A stretch of DNA of 64,000 nucleotides from Silvanigrella aquatica. Its GTDB lineage: Bacteria > Bdellovibrionota_B > Oligoflexia > Silvanigrellales > Silvanigrellaceae. Made by a program: the position numbers and the translations under genes. The stretch is from NCBI RefSeq assembly GCF_001907975.1, contig NZ_CP017834.1:2668106-2732105 (forward strand), given 5' to 3'. Below are positions 1-8,799 of this stretch, one piece after another. A model generated the notes under the pieces. That model had not been told where the DNA came from. It was given only the letters and a program-made list of their open reading frames with translations, and did not search any database. Each line of letters opens with the position of its first letter. The stretch's first letter is position 1.

Positions 1-938
1 CTTGCATTCATTTATTTGAAAATACAGGAATAAAAAAGGTTGTTATCGGTTGCGAAGATCCCAACCCCGTCGTCACCAAAAACGGTATAAGACAGCTTCA
101 AAATTTAGGCATCGGTTCTTTTAATTCTTATTATTCCAATGAAATTAAGGCATGGAATTACCCTTTTTTTATTCAGCAAAAAGAAAAACGTCCCTTTATC
201 GCCTTAAAATGGGCTCAATCACTTGATGGCTGCCTCGCCGATGACAACAATGGCTGGAAGTGGATTTCGGGTGAAGAATCTCGCACCTACGCTCATTGGC
301 TAAGACAAAAATACGATGCCATTATGGTAGGCATTGGTACTGTTTTAAATGACTTTCCTTCATTGGATATCAGAAATTTAAAACACCCTGAATTAAGAAA
401 TCCACTGAAAATAATTTACGACCCCGAAGGTAAAATTTTTGAATGTTCTCTAGAACAACAAGAAAATATAATGCAAAAAACATTTTCACCAGGCACACAT
501 AAAGTTGTTCTCATAAATGCAAATATTCTCAACAATAATAAAAGAGATAACTCAAACTGGCATAATAAAATGTATAATAATCCTGAGATTCACTTTCTGA
601 CATTAAATTATAAGGAAGAAAATATTCTTGCAAAAAATATTTTTAATGAGGAAGTCACAGCGCAAATTTCAGAAATATTAAATCGCCCCCTACAAAGCAT
701 TTTAATTGAAGGGGGAAGTCGACTTCTCAGCTCTTTTATCCATAATGAAAGTTTTGATGTCATTCATTTATTTATAGCTCCTTTTTTTCTTGGCGGAGAA
801 AAACACAAATTGTTTTCAAAAGAAAAACGAGGATTTCAAGTATATCCTAATAAAGAAGTGGCTTTAGAAAAGAGATTACATATTGCTGTCCAGGAAAAAT
901 TAGGAAATGATATTTTAATTGAAATGATTCCTAAATAA
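1..938 (+). CDS. ribD: Riboflavin biosynthesis protein RibD (5'-truncated)
   Basis: Bifunctional deaminase/reductase of riboflavin synthesis, acting on the pyrimidine intermediate made from GTP. The window starts inside the gene; the open frame runs from base 3, well ahead of the first internal Met. Visible are the end of the deaminase domain (GCEDPNPVV) and most of the reductase domain: RPFIALKWAQSLDG, WISGEESR, DAIMVGIGTVLNDFPSLD, and the late ILIEGGSRLL motif. About 311 residues are present. The zinc-binding part of the deaminase lies outside the window. Its stop overlaps the end of the convergent unknown gene by 8 bp. Family assignment is secure. Confidence 0.93.
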   Translation, partial: CIHLFENTGIKKVVIGCEDPNPVVTKNGIRQLQNLGIGSFNSYYSNEIKAWNYPFFIQQKEKRPFIALKWAQSLDGCLADDNNGWKWISGEESRTYAHWLRQKYDAIMVGIGTVLNDFPSLDIRNLKHPELRNPLKIIYDPEGKIFECSLEQQENIMQKTFSPGTHKVVLINANILNNNKRDNSNWHNKMYNNPEIHFLTLNYKEENILAKNIFNEEVTAQISEILNRPLQSILIEGGSRLLSSFIHNESFDVIHLFIAPFFLGGEKHKLFSKEKRGFQVYPNKEVALEKRLHIAVQEKLGNDILIEMIPK

Positions 939-1581
939 TAATTTCATTCATATTAATTAAACGATAACATTTTGCAGGTCTATGAAATATAATAGGACCA
1001 ATTAAATCTGTCATAACTACACGATTTTGTAATTTATTGCATTCTACGCGCACTTTATTATTTGATATTTTAGTACACACCCGAATACAAATTCCATCAT
1101 TTATTTCTATAGCACAAACAACTTTATTTAAACTATCTACCTGCGATAATTTTCTCCAAATAAATCCGACATGATCACCATAGTTGTAATAGGGAGTATT
1201 TAAATTATCTTCCACTGTCATAATTTCAGAATCACAATATCGAGATTTAAACAACAAAATATCTGTACAAGCTTTCGACTCTTGATCATCTATTTCATAA
1301 AAAATTTTTGAACAAATTTCTTCTCCAAAAGGAAGTTCGCCCACTCCATCAAAAAACCAGGATTCAGAAACTTTGACTCCCTCTAATAAAAAAGCTTCAT
1401 AAATTTTCTGACCTGTAATGACAGATTTAATAATAGGGCTCTCCTCATACTGCTTAATTGAGTTTGAAAGAATATTGTACTTGGAAGAAAAGTATTTTTT
1501 AGTTTTATTTAATATACCAACCCTTATAGAATAAGCTCTTAATCCAGCAGATTGAGTCAATAATCTTTTAATATCGGACAT
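931..1581 (-). CDS. Hypothetical protein, downstream partner of an overlapping gene
   Basis: A 216-residue protein of no recognised family. No signal peptide or membrane segment is evident. It is mixed alpha/beta in appearance, with aromatic and Cys residues spread throughout (WFFDGVGELPFGEE; VVCAIEINDGICIRVC). The start is supported by an AGAGGAG ribosome site about 7 nt upstream on the minus strand. The first 25 bp overlap the end of the preceding minus-strand gene, so the two are probably translationally coupled and may act together. The 3' end overlaps ribD from the other strand. Function unknown. Confidence 0.7.
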   Translation of the reverse strand: MSDIKRLLTQSAGLRAYSIRVGILNKTKKYFSSKYNILSNSIKQYEESPIIKSVITGQKIYEAFLLEGVKVSESWFFDGVGELPFGEEICSKIFYEIDDQESKACTDILLFKSRYCDSEIMTVEDNLNTPYYNYGDHVGFIWRKLSQVDSLNKVVCAIEINDGICIRVCTKISNNKVRVECNKLQNRVVMTDLIGPIIFHRPAKCYRLINMNEIII

Positions 1582-2141
1582 GTCATACTCCTCTTACCAA
1601 GGGCAATATCAATAAGATATTTTCTTACAACTTCGAGAAGAGCAAGCTCAAAAGATTGAAACCATTGCCCCTGCCTCGTAAAGGAATTAAAATCCACATC
1701 AAATATAAAATCTTTTTTTTCTACGCCATAAATACAAACAAAACAATATTTACGATTGAGTTGAATGGTTCTATACATACCATTATGTACCTTAAAATAC
1801 TTGCTACGTTCCTGGTTTAGCAAAACACCCACACGTACGGAGCTGTTAAACATTTTAATCTGACTTAATTCAAGCTCCTTAAAATGAAACGTTTGTTTCC
1901 TTGTATATTTCATTTGATTTAAAAAAGGATCAATTTGATAGATATTCATTAAAAAATAATGATTTGTTAATCCCGTAGTATCGCCCCCTAAATTAATACA
2001 TTCCAGAGCTGAAAGATCGATAATATTGGGATCGACATAATTAAAAATACGATCTGCTTTATAAAAACGTATCACATTTCTAATATCATTCTGTAAAAGT
2101 GGATTTATAAGGGTGGTATAAATTCTTTCAGACTTTTCCAT
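1557..2141 (-). CDS. Hypothetical protein, upstream partner of an overlapping gene pair
   Basis: Unrecognised soluble-looking protein of 194 residues. A start 16 codons further upstream is possible, but the ATG chosen has a GAGG ribosome site 6-7 nt before it and the longer one does not. The chain is rich in aromatic and basic residues and ends in an amphipathic stretch (FELALLEVVRKYL). No helix-turn-helix or catalytic motif was found; I considered a LuxR-type sensor domain and could not support it. It overlaps the following gene by 25 bp, an arrangement typical of a coupled pair. Confidence 0.68.
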   Translation of the reverse strand: MEKSERIYTTLINPLLQNDIRNVIRFYKADRIFNYVDPNIIDLSALECINLGGDTTGLTNHYFLMNIYQIDPFLNQMKYTRKQTFHFKELELSQIKMFNSSVRVGVLLNQERSKYFKVHNGMYRTIQLNRKYCFVCIYGVEKKDFIFDVDFNSFTRQGQWFQSFELALLEVVRKYLIDIALGKRSMTCPILKDY

Positions 2142-2217
2142 GGTTGGCCTCAGGAGAAAACCGATTGTATAATTAATACTAAGAAACAAAGCAGACTGCA
2201 GTTGGTATTTTATCGGG

Positions 2218-2628
2218 TCACCTAATAAAACAGTTATAGCAAACCAATGCCCTTGAGCAAAGTAATATATAAATAATTTGATTTGAAAAGCTTCGATTTA
2301 TCTTCTGAGTTAAAAATTGATAATTTGAATTGCAAAAATGACTCTTCCTAAAATAAAAATGAACATATTCTAGAATATATTTTTGCGTTATTGACTTAAA
2401 AACATTTATATTCTGCACTATAAAAATATTTTCAAATAACTGGTAGGCTTTTGAGGCATGAAAACAAGGATTTTGTAAATCGCTAAATAAATAATCTCTA
2501 TAAAAGTGCCGCCCATAATTGATCGTTTTAAACTCAAAAAAAATTTGATAAGTATGCTTTTCTTTTTTAAAATATTTAAAATTTGTATTTATCATATAGT
2601 TATTTTCAATATCACCTTCCTTACCCAA
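2218..2628 (-). CDS. Doubtful ORF, possibly a decayed gene
   Basis: An open frame of up to 136 codons, rich in Phe, Tyr, Asn and Ile as expected of chance translation of AT-rich DNA. The longest version would start at TTG without a well-placed ribosome site, and the internal ATG has none either. It lies 76 bp upstream of the coupled minus-strand pair in the same orientation, so it could be a first gene of that cluster or the remnant of one. No domain recognised. Confidence 0.25.
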   Translation of the reverse strand: MGKEGDIENNYMINTNFKYFKKEKHTYQIFFEFKTINYGRHFYRDYLFSDLQNPCFHASKAYQLFENIFIVQNINVFKSITQKYILEYVHFYFRKSHFCNSNYQFLTQKINRSFSNQIIYILLCSRALVCYNCFIR

Positions 2629-2915
2629 AAAATACTTTGGTTAAATCCTATAATACAATGAGATAGCAGAATCTATTGAAATAGAAAACTTCAAAGCAAA
2701 TGGATGTGTCATAGAAATCATTATGTAAGTATCTGTTCATAAAGTATTTTTTTATTTTTAAGATTTTAATATACTGAAATTGTTTTACTATTTTTTTTGA
2801 TATGATACTTATTGAGAGTCAAGATAAAAGGGATTAGGTTTATAGCAACGAATTTAAAGCGCTCTCCATATGAATGCTTTCATTCATTAAAAATGGTTTT
2901 TTTGAGGAGATTTTC

Positions 2916-3941
2916 ATGGACGGAAATTTTGTCAACCATCAATCTGTTGTGTCTGAAATTATTAATAAAGATTTTTTTTATCCGGAATCTTTTGCTTTTT
3001 CAAAGCTTTCACCTTTATTGATTAGATTTTTGAATCAATTAAAAAAATCTGGGAAATCAGTAAATACGATAAGTGCATACCGCAATGATCTTTCTTTATT
3101 TTGCGAATTCCTTATAGAAAAACAAATCAGCCCGGATAATTATTCCTATCCTGCACAGGAAAACTGGCTGCATTTTCTTAAGGAAAATGGGAGGCACTCA
3201 CAGTCAAGCATGCGTAGAGCACAAATGAGTGTGAGAACATTCATTCACTTCTTAGTCTCAGAAAAGATTATTACAAACTCTCCTTTTCTTGATATTAAGT
3301 CTCCCAAGCAACCCGCTCCCGCTCTTCTCACAGTGACTCACGAAAAATATTTAAGCCTCTGCCGGACTTTAAAACAGCTAGCTCTCAATAAAGATGAAAA
3401 AGCAATTCGGGATTGGACACTTATTCTCATTCTTGGGGAATGCGGTCTGAAAGCCTCAGAAGCTTCGAACCTAACATGGGGCGATGTTTGGCCCGAACTC
3501 GAAGATCCCACTTCCGAATCTTCCATCGCCGGCTGTTTGAAAGTAACAGGTAATAATGAGCGTTTGGTACCTTATAATATGGAAGTATCACGTGCTCTGA
3601 GTATGCTTAAAGAAACAAGAGAACAAATGGCTTTGCCTACAACTCTCGATTCAAAATTATTTTTTGGATACTTGAATGTCAGTCGTAAAACACGCACAAA
3701 CTTTTTACACAGACATGGAATTAAGTTTGTCATCTATGAAGTATGTACTGAAATTTTAGGAATTCCCTATAATTCAGAAAGTTTAAGAAATCATGCTATT
3801 TTACGCTGGCTTGCCAAAGGTATGGATAATGAAAAAGTGGCTAATTTAGCGGGTTATTCTTCTTTAAATTCTCTGGAACGCTTTTTGAATAGCAAAGAAA
3901 GAAAGAAAATTTCTCCCCGTAAGTTGAAGTCTACCAAATAA
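2916..3941 (+). CDS. Tyrosine-recombinase-fold (XerC/D-like) protein lacking catalytic residues
   Basis: A 341-residue protein with the two-domain layout of Xer/phage integrases: SAM-like core-binding domain (about residues 30-120; FLNQLKKSGKSVNTISAYRND) and catalytic-fold domain (about 140-330). By alignment to the family boxes, the first catalytic Arg is Lys179 (ECGLKASEASNLTWGD), the beta-hairpin Lys is lost (TGNNERLVP, about 211), the box-II His is Glu288, the last His/Trp is Tyr314 (LAGYSS) and the nucleophile Tyr is Phe323; only Arg291 remains. It is therefore probably a DNA-binding pseudo-enzyme. The start 14 codons into the longest frame was chosen because GAGGAG lies 6 nt ahead. A terminator overlaps its end. 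Confidence 0.82.
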   Translation: MDGNFVNHQSVVSEIINKDFFYPESFAFSKLSPLLIRFLNQLKKSGKSVNTISAYRNDLSLFCEFLIEKQISPDNYSYPAQENWLHFLKENGRHSQSSMRRAQMSVRTFIHFLVSEKIITNSPFLDIKSPKQPAPALLTVTHEKYLSLCRTLKQLALNKDEKAIRDWTLILILGECGLKASEASNLTWGDVWPELEDPTSESSIAGCLKVTGNNERLVPYNMEVSRALSMLKETREQMALPTTLDSKLFFGYLNVSRKTRTNFLHRHGIKFVIYEVCTEILGIPYNSESLRNHAILRWLAKGMDNEKVANLAGYSSLNSLERFLNSKERKKISPRKLKSTK

Positions 3942-3965
3942 TAAAAATAGGGTAGACTTTTTTTA
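3927..3965 (+). terminator. Rho-independent terminator of the recombinase-like gene
   Basis: Nine-base arms AAGTCTACC and GGTAGACTT are separated by 15 nt and followed by a run of T. The left arm lies in the last codons and stop region of the gene. Confidence 0.8.
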
Positions 3966-4007
3966 TTTCTCTTTGAAATTTAAAAGCGCAAACTTCTCGG
4001 AATCGAA

Positions 4008-4799
4008 ATGAATCAAAATCTCAGAATTGTTTCCTTAGTACCAAGTTTAACAGAAACACTTTGTGATTTTGGTCTAGAAAAAAACATTGTAGGTTGTACA
4101 AATTATTGTGTCATTCCTAAAACGTTGCGAAAATCATCGATTTCTATTGGCGGTACAAAGGATCCTGATCTAAATAAAATTTTATCCTTAATGCCAACCC
4201 ATATTATTACTAATAAAGAAGAAAATACGGAAGCCATAAGATTAGAGCTAAAAAAACAGCCTGGTTTTAAAAATATAAAGATTATTGAAACCTTTCCCAA
4301 AAATGCAAAGGACGCCATTGCACTTGTCATTGAGCTTGGTGAAATATTTAAATGCCAAAATTTTACAAACAAATGGACTTTGGAAGCCAATCAAGCTTAT
4401 GAAAAATGTTTAAAAGAAAGTCATTTAAAAATTAATTATCTTTATTTCATTTGGAGAAATCCTTGGATGGTTGCTGGAAATCACACCTATATTTCGGCAA
4501 TGCTGGAATTGGTAGGATTCCAAAATCTTATGATAACAAAGGAAGATTTATCAAGTCGTTACCCAATTATAAATGAAAATAGCGAAATAATAAAAAAACC
4601 CCAAATTTTATTTTTTAGTTCTGAACCTTATCCTTTTAAAAAAAGACACGCCGAAGAGTTTTTAAAAATTTCAAATAAACATCAAGATCATTATTTGCAC
4701 GTTGATGGACAAAAATTGAGCTGGTATGGAACCCGAACTTTAAAAGGGCTAAAGTATCTATTGGACTTAAAAAAAGAAGTCTGTCATACAGTAATGTAA
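4008..4799 (+). CDS. Helical-backbone metal receptor (BtuF-like) protein, no signal peptide
   Basis: Periplasmic-binding-protein fold of the BtuF/FepB class. The N-terminal motif IVSLVPSLTETLCDFGLEKNI and the following VGCTNYC...GGTKDPDLNKILSLMP match the first lobe; the central YLYFIWRNPWMVAGNHTYIS and VGFQNLM match the second. It is 263 residues and begins directly with the fold, with no Sec signal or lipobox, so it looks cytoplasmic. Such leaderless members occur as stand-alone proteins of uncertain role; cobalamin or metal-chelate binding is inferred only from family. No transporter permease or ATPase gene adjoins it. The nuclease gene follows after 18 bp, probably in one transcript. Confidence 0.75.
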   Translation: MNQNLRIVSLVPSLTETLCDFGLEKNIVGCTNYCVIPKTLRKSSISIGGTKDPDLNKILSLMPTHIITNKEENTEAIRLELKKQPGFKNIKIIETFPKNAKDAIALVIELGEIFKCQNFTNKWTLEANQAYEKCLKESHLKINYLYFIWRNPWMVAGNHTYISAMLELVGFQNLMITKEDLSSRYPIINENSEIIKKPQILFFSSEPYPFKKRHAEEFLKISNKHQDHYLHVDGQKLSWYGTRTLKGLKYLLDLKKEVCHTVM

Positions 4800-4817
4800 T
4801 TGCTAAGGATAATTTTT

Positions 4818-5348
4818 ATGCTCACAAACAATACGCTATCTCTATTTCGGCATGTTTTTATTTTACAAATTCTGCTCATGTGTTTTCAAATACAAGCCGT
4901 AGAAAATCCATCTTATAAAGTCATCAACTGCCATGATGGGGATACCTGCAAGTTACGCAGCACCGATAATTTGATTTTAAAAATTAGATTGATTGGCATC
5001 GATGCCCCTGAGGTCTCTAATCGTAAAAATAAAGACAACCAACAGTATGGTAAAGAAAGTACAGATTATTTAAATAATCTTATTAAAAATAAAACAGTGC
5101 AATTAAAAAATTATGCTTCCGATGCCTACGGTAGAAATCTATCAGAAATCTTTTTAAATAAAGAAAATATCAATTTAAAAATGATTGAAAATGGGATGGC
5201 AGAAGTTTATAAGGGAAAAAAGGAAAAAGAATTTAACATTGATTTTTACATAGAAGCAGAAAAAAAAGCGCAGAAAAATAAATTGGGTATATGGTCATTA
5301 AAAAACTATCAAAGTCCCAAGGATTATAGAAATTCTCACAAAAATTAA
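4818..5348 (+). CDS. Secreted thermonuclease-family (SNase-like) nuclease
   Basis: A 176-residue staphylococcal-nuclease homologue that would hydrolyse DNA or RNA outside the cytoplasm. An N-terminal hydrophobic signal sequence ends near FQIQA. The SNase fold follows: VINCHDGDTCKLR (calcium-binding Asp), IRLIGIDAPEVS (catalytic Arg and Glu) and YGRNLSEIF (second catalytic Arg), then ENGMAEVYKG and LGIWSL. All catalytic residues are present. The start chosen has AAGGA 8 nt upstream; a TTG six codons earlier lacks a site. It follows the BtuF-like gene closely. The stop is 4 bp from the end of convergent uvrC. Confidence 0.85.
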   Translation: MLTNNTLSLFRHVFILQILLMCFQIQAVENPSYKVINCHDGDTCKLRSTDNLILKIRLIGIDAPEVSNRKNKDNQQYGKESTDYLNNLIKNKTVQLKNYASDAYGRNLSEIFLNKENINLKMIENGMAEVYKGKKEKEFNIDFYIEAEKKAQKNKLGIWSLKNYQSPKDYRNSHKN

Positions 5349-5360
5349 TTTATTAATTTT
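5341..5360. terminator. AT-only inverted repeat between convergent gene ends
   Basis: AAAATTAAT, two T, then ATTAATTTT lies exactly where the nuclease and uvrC stop codons meet. A bidirectional end signal is plausible, but an all-AT stem is weak. Confidence 0.35.
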
Positions 5361-7386
5361 TCATTTCTTTCAATTTATCCACTATTTTTTGAATGATGTT
5401 TAAAGGTATTCGTGTTTTTTCTGAAACTTCAGCAAGTGAGAGAGAAAGTAAATCTTTTAAATTAGGATAGGTCTCAATTAATTTTTTTCTGCGCTTAGCA
5501 CCTAATCCGTGAACATCTAATAATACCGATTTTATACTTAATTTATCGCGCCTTTGCCTATGAAATGTAATGGCAAAGCGATGCGCTTCGTCACGCAATT
5601 GAGTGACTAATTTAAATTCAGGAGAACCTTGCTTTAATATTTTCGTTTCCGGTTCTTGCTCAGGTAAAATGTCCCCATTTTCATCTCTTTTAGGAATAAC
5701 TAATCTTTCAAATGAATTTATAATTTGCGAAGAAGTAAAATTATTTTCACCACGAGATTTGGCAATGCCAACAATATTTAATTTTGCTAAACCTAAGGAT
5801 TTTATGACCCATCCCACTTCACGAATTTGCGGCGTCCCCCCATCAATCAAAATAAGATCGGGATATTTTGTATGTTCACGATCCTTAAATCGCCTTCTTA
5901 TCACTTCCCGCAAACTGGCAAAATCATCCGCATTCCCTCCTGTTTCCTTAATAATATATTTTTTATAACCACTTTTTAAAGGTTTTGCATTTTTAAATGT
6001 AACCTGCGATGCCACTGTTTCAGTTCCATGAAATGTGGAAATATCAAAACACTCAATAAGCATAGGCAGAGATTCTAAATTTAAAAAACTTTGTAATCCC
6101 ATCATCATATTGTTGCTATTTTCATCCATTTTAATTTGTTCATGGAATTTATTTTCAGCATTTTGATTAGAATGGTGGGTTAAATCTTTTAATTTTAAAA
6201 TTAAATTTTTATTCATATTTGTAATATTTTTTACATATTCTTCTCTTTTGACATAAAAAATATCTAAATTGTTACTTTCCTTATTTAAGTTTTGCTGTTT
6301 TTGATGTGCTAAAAATTCGTTTACCATTTTTATATGTTCATTTGAGATTACATTTTTTGCATTTTCAAATAATATCCCTTCAGGAATTGTTTTATTTTGA
6401 TAATATTGGCAGATAAAGGAAGTCAATATTCTTTCTTGCTCCCGTTTTTTATTATCAATTTCTCCTTCTTCCCCAGGCTCTTCAGTTAAATGTTTTACAA
6501 TATAAGAATGCCCACCGACAATTTTTCCATCACGTATATTTGTGACATGAAAAGTAACTAATTCTTCATTCCAATAAGAACCTAAAATATCAACCTCAAT
6601 ATCAACGTCTAAAGTAACGGACTGATTTATTGTTAATCCTTCTAAAGCTTTTATTTGATCGCGTAATAATGCTGCTTTCTCAAATTTCATTTCATCTGCT
6701 GCTCTTAACATTTCGTCTTTAATTTTTTTAGAAATATCTTTGGATTTTGAATTTAAAATGGCGATCACATTATTTAAATGTTCCCTATATTCTTCAGTGT
6801 TCACAGCAAGTTTACAGGGTCCTAAACAGCGTTTAATATCGTAATAGTTGCAAGGTCTTGTTACAGTTTTAAAAACCATAGGAGTGCATTTCACAAGAGG
6901 AAAAAAACGATTGATAACATTCATCAATTGCATGACCTGTCCACTTAATGTAAAGGGACCAAAATACAAGCTTCCGTCTTTTTTTCGCTTTCGAACTATG
7001 GTAACGCGGGGCCATTTTTCCTGAATATCAATTTTTATATAAGGATAGGCCTTATCATCCCTTAAAAGAATGTTGTAATTGGGTTGATTGTGCTTAATTA
7101 AATTGTTTTCAAGAAGTAAGGACTCATATTCCGTTTCTGTTACGATAATATCAAAGTCTGTAATCTTTGCTACCAAGGCTCTGGTTTTTGGGGTATGATT
7201 TTCAATACCTGTAAAATAACTTTTGAGTCTTGCATTCAAATTTTTTGCTTTTCCCACGTAAAGGATTTCACCAGAGAGGTCTTTATGTAAATAGACCCCT
7301 GGTTTTTGAGGAACTTGTGAAAGTTTTTCGCGAAGATACTTCAACCGGGTTAAAGCACCCGTTTTTTGATGAGTCTGTAAATTCAT
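5353..7386 (-). CDS. uvrC: UvrABC excinuclease subunit C
   Basis: Nucleotide-excision-repair nuclease that makes both incisions around a UvrB-marked lesion. Domains in order: GIY-YIG nuclease (about residues 24-105, KPGVYLHKD...ILYVGKAKNL), the Cys-containing region (TRPCNYYDIKRCLGPC), a UVR UvrB-binding motif (about 205-240), the RNase-H-like C-terminal nuclease (LIECFDISTFHGTETVAS; PDLILIDGGTPQI) and a terminal helix-hairpin-helix pair. At 677 residues it is longer than the E. coli protein (610), mainly from inserts in the middle, including an Asn-rich one before the second nuclease. Ribosome site is weak (AAAG). Divergent from the unknown gene that follows. Confidence 0.96.
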   Translation of the reverse strand: MNLQTHQKTGALTRLKYLREKLSQVPQKPGVYLHKDLSGEILYVGKAKNLNARLKSYFTGIENHTPKTRALVAKITDFDIIVTETEYESLLLENNLIKHNQPNYNILLRDDKAYPYIKIDIQEKWPRVTIVRKRKKDGSLYFGPFTLSGQVMQLMNVINRFFPLVKCTPMVFKTVTRPCNYYDIKRCLGPCKLAVNTEEYREHLNNVIAILNSKSKDISKKIKDEMLRAADEMKFEKAALLRDQIKALEGLTINQSVTLDVDIEVDILGSYWNEELVTFHVTNIRDGKIVGGHSYIVKHLTEEPGEEGEIDNKKREQERILTSFICQYYQNKTIPEGILFENAKNVISNEHIKMVNEFLAHQKQQNLNKESNNLDIFYVKREEYVKNITNMNKNLILKLKDLTHHSNQNAENKFHEQIKMDENSNNMMMGLQSFLNLESLPMLIECFDISTFHGTETVASQVTFKNAKPLKSGYKKYIIKETGGNADDFASLREVIRRRFKDREHTKYPDLILIDGGTPQIREVGWVIKSLGLAKLNIVGIAKSRGENNFTSSQIINSFERLVIPKRDENGDILPEQEPETKILKQGSPEFKLVTQLRDEAHRFAITFHRQRRDKLSIKSVLLDVHGLGAKRRKKLIETYPNLKDLLSLSLAEVSEKTRIPLNIIQKIVDKLKEMKN

Positions 7387-7521
7387 TAGTGACTTTTCTT
7401 TCGTTAAGGTTTATCCCTTTCGGTAAGGATGTAGTCCTACTTTCGCAAGGCCTTTATACTATTCCACAAGGAAGAAGGCGTTTGCTGGCCTTTCATTAAT
7501 CCCTATATAGGACTTTTAGCT

Positions 7522-8658
7522 GTGACTGAACCTACTAAACTATCGATTAACACTGATGCCTTTATCTATGCCATAAACCAAGCATTTGAAGCACGATCCA
7601 AAGCAAATGGGGATTTTAACTCCCATCTCAGATATGAACCCTTTTTGACAAAAACCTGGATCCTACCAAAAACATTAGATTTTAACTCCTTTAAAAGCTT
7701 ACTTTTAGAAATCATATCTCACCATTTCAAGGTGTTACCAAATTTTCAGCGCAATGAAGCTGTGGATATCGAAAATATCTCGTGGTTTTCTCACTCTATT
7801 GCTACCCTGTTCGCCGATTTAGACTATTTGCTTTTAAGTTTTACCGGCAATAAACTTCCTAGTTTACCAGGAAACAGTATTCCTAAAGCGGTTTCTAGTA
7901 AAAATATTATTTTAGCAATTCAAAAATATTCGGATTATCTAAATAATAAATCTGAAGAAAATATGAATGAACCTTTTTCACTGTTACCTTTAAAATCAGA
8001 AACAAATGAATCACTAGATCATACATACGTTCAAGAAGTTTGGAGTCTTATTGCTTCTTTTACGAAAAAAACATTTGGTTCTTATTTTGAATTAGTTCAA
8101 GCTTATGTTCTATGGAAATATTCCACTAAAGAAACACAAGAAGAAGTCATTGATTGGAATGTACGTCCCCCATGCGGCGCTGCTTATCACAAACAATTTA
8201 AAGAAATGTTTGATCGTGAAAGAGAAGAACGCTTTGCAAAACGTAACGAAAGAAACAAAAAAAATCATTCCGATAATCAAAAAAATGATTTTAAATCTGG
8301 TGATAAAAAACATTCTCAACCTAAATACAAACATAAAAGCGAAGAAAATATCGCACCTATTCATAAAGAAAAACACCATAAAGACGAAAACAAACCTGCT
8401 CCAAAAAGCAGTCACTTTACGCAAAATATATCTTCAATAGATCAAAAACAACAACAAAATATTGAAGAAGCTCTTGATGAAGCTCGTAAAGCAATTCAAA
8501 AATTAATGAAAAATAATAATGCAAATGAAATTCATTTAGCCCCCCAAAATTCGTTTGTGCGTAGAGAACAACACTCCCTCATTACGGAAGCCGGATTTGA
8601 CACAGAAAGCCTCGGCGAAGCAAAAAGCCGCCATGTTTGCGTAAAACGCAAAGCTTAA
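7522..8658 (+). CDS. Hypothetical protein with Lys/His/Asn-rich central tail
   Basis: Unrecognised 378-residue protein starting at GTG, with AGGA about 10 nt upstream. Residues 1-225 look like a compact, mostly helical domain without Cys clusters (ending VRPPCGAAYHKQFKEMFDRERE). Residues about 230-310 are a very polar, basic, disordered tract rich in Lys, His, Asn and Glu. A helix (IEEALDEARKAIQKLM) and a short C-terminal segment follow. The basic tail suggests binding to nucleic acid, but that is inference. It is divergent from uvrC and 141 bp upstream of etfB. Confidence 0.7.
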   Translation: MTEPTKLSINTDAFIYAINQAFEARSKANGDFNSHLRYEPFLTKTWILPKTLDFNSFKSLLLEIISHHFKVLPNFQRNEAVDIENISWFSHSIATLFADLDYLLLSFTGNKLPSLPGNSIPKAVSSKNIILAIQKYSDYLNNKSEENMNEPFSLLPLKSETNESLDHTYVQEVWSLIASFTKKTFGSYFELVQAYVLWKYSTKETQEEVIDWNVRPPCGAAYHKQFKEMFDREREERFAKRNERNKKNHSDNQKNDFKSGDKKHSQPKYKHKSEENIAPIHKEKHHKDENKPAPKSSHFTQNISSIDQKQQQNIEEALDEARKAIQKLMKNNNANEIHLAPQNSFVRREQHSLITEAGFDTESLGEAKSRHVCVKRKA

Positions 8659-8709
8659 TTACTTTCCGCAATAATTCTCTTGACTTGACGCCAAGAATTT
8701 CCCGAGCAT

Positions 8710-8737
8710 TTGACACCCTATCTAGAATTAGTAATCT
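8710..8737 (+). promoter_or_regulatory. Candidate promoter of etfBA
   Basis: A consensus -35 TTGACA is followed after 16 bp by TAATCT, a poor -10. It lies 63 bp upstream of the etfB start in the only gap before the operon. Confidence 0.35.
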
Positions 8738-8799
8738 GATTCTGACTTAGTGGTGTTTTTTTATTTGATTAACAATCAATCCTTCTCTGGAGGACTAAA

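Noticed and set aside
1557..2141. LuxR-type autoinducer-binding regulator
   Set aside because: Length is similar to such a sensor domain, but there is no helix-turn-helix and the conserved Trp/Tyr/Asp pattern is absent.
7230..7499. Plus-strand frame overlapping the start of uvrC
   Set aside because: Lies mostly antisense to the conserved GIY-YIG coding region and has no recognisable product.
8660..8799. tRNA or small RNA gene between the unknown gene and etfB
   Set aside because: No cloverleaf, T-loop motif or terminator could be found; only a promoter-like pair.
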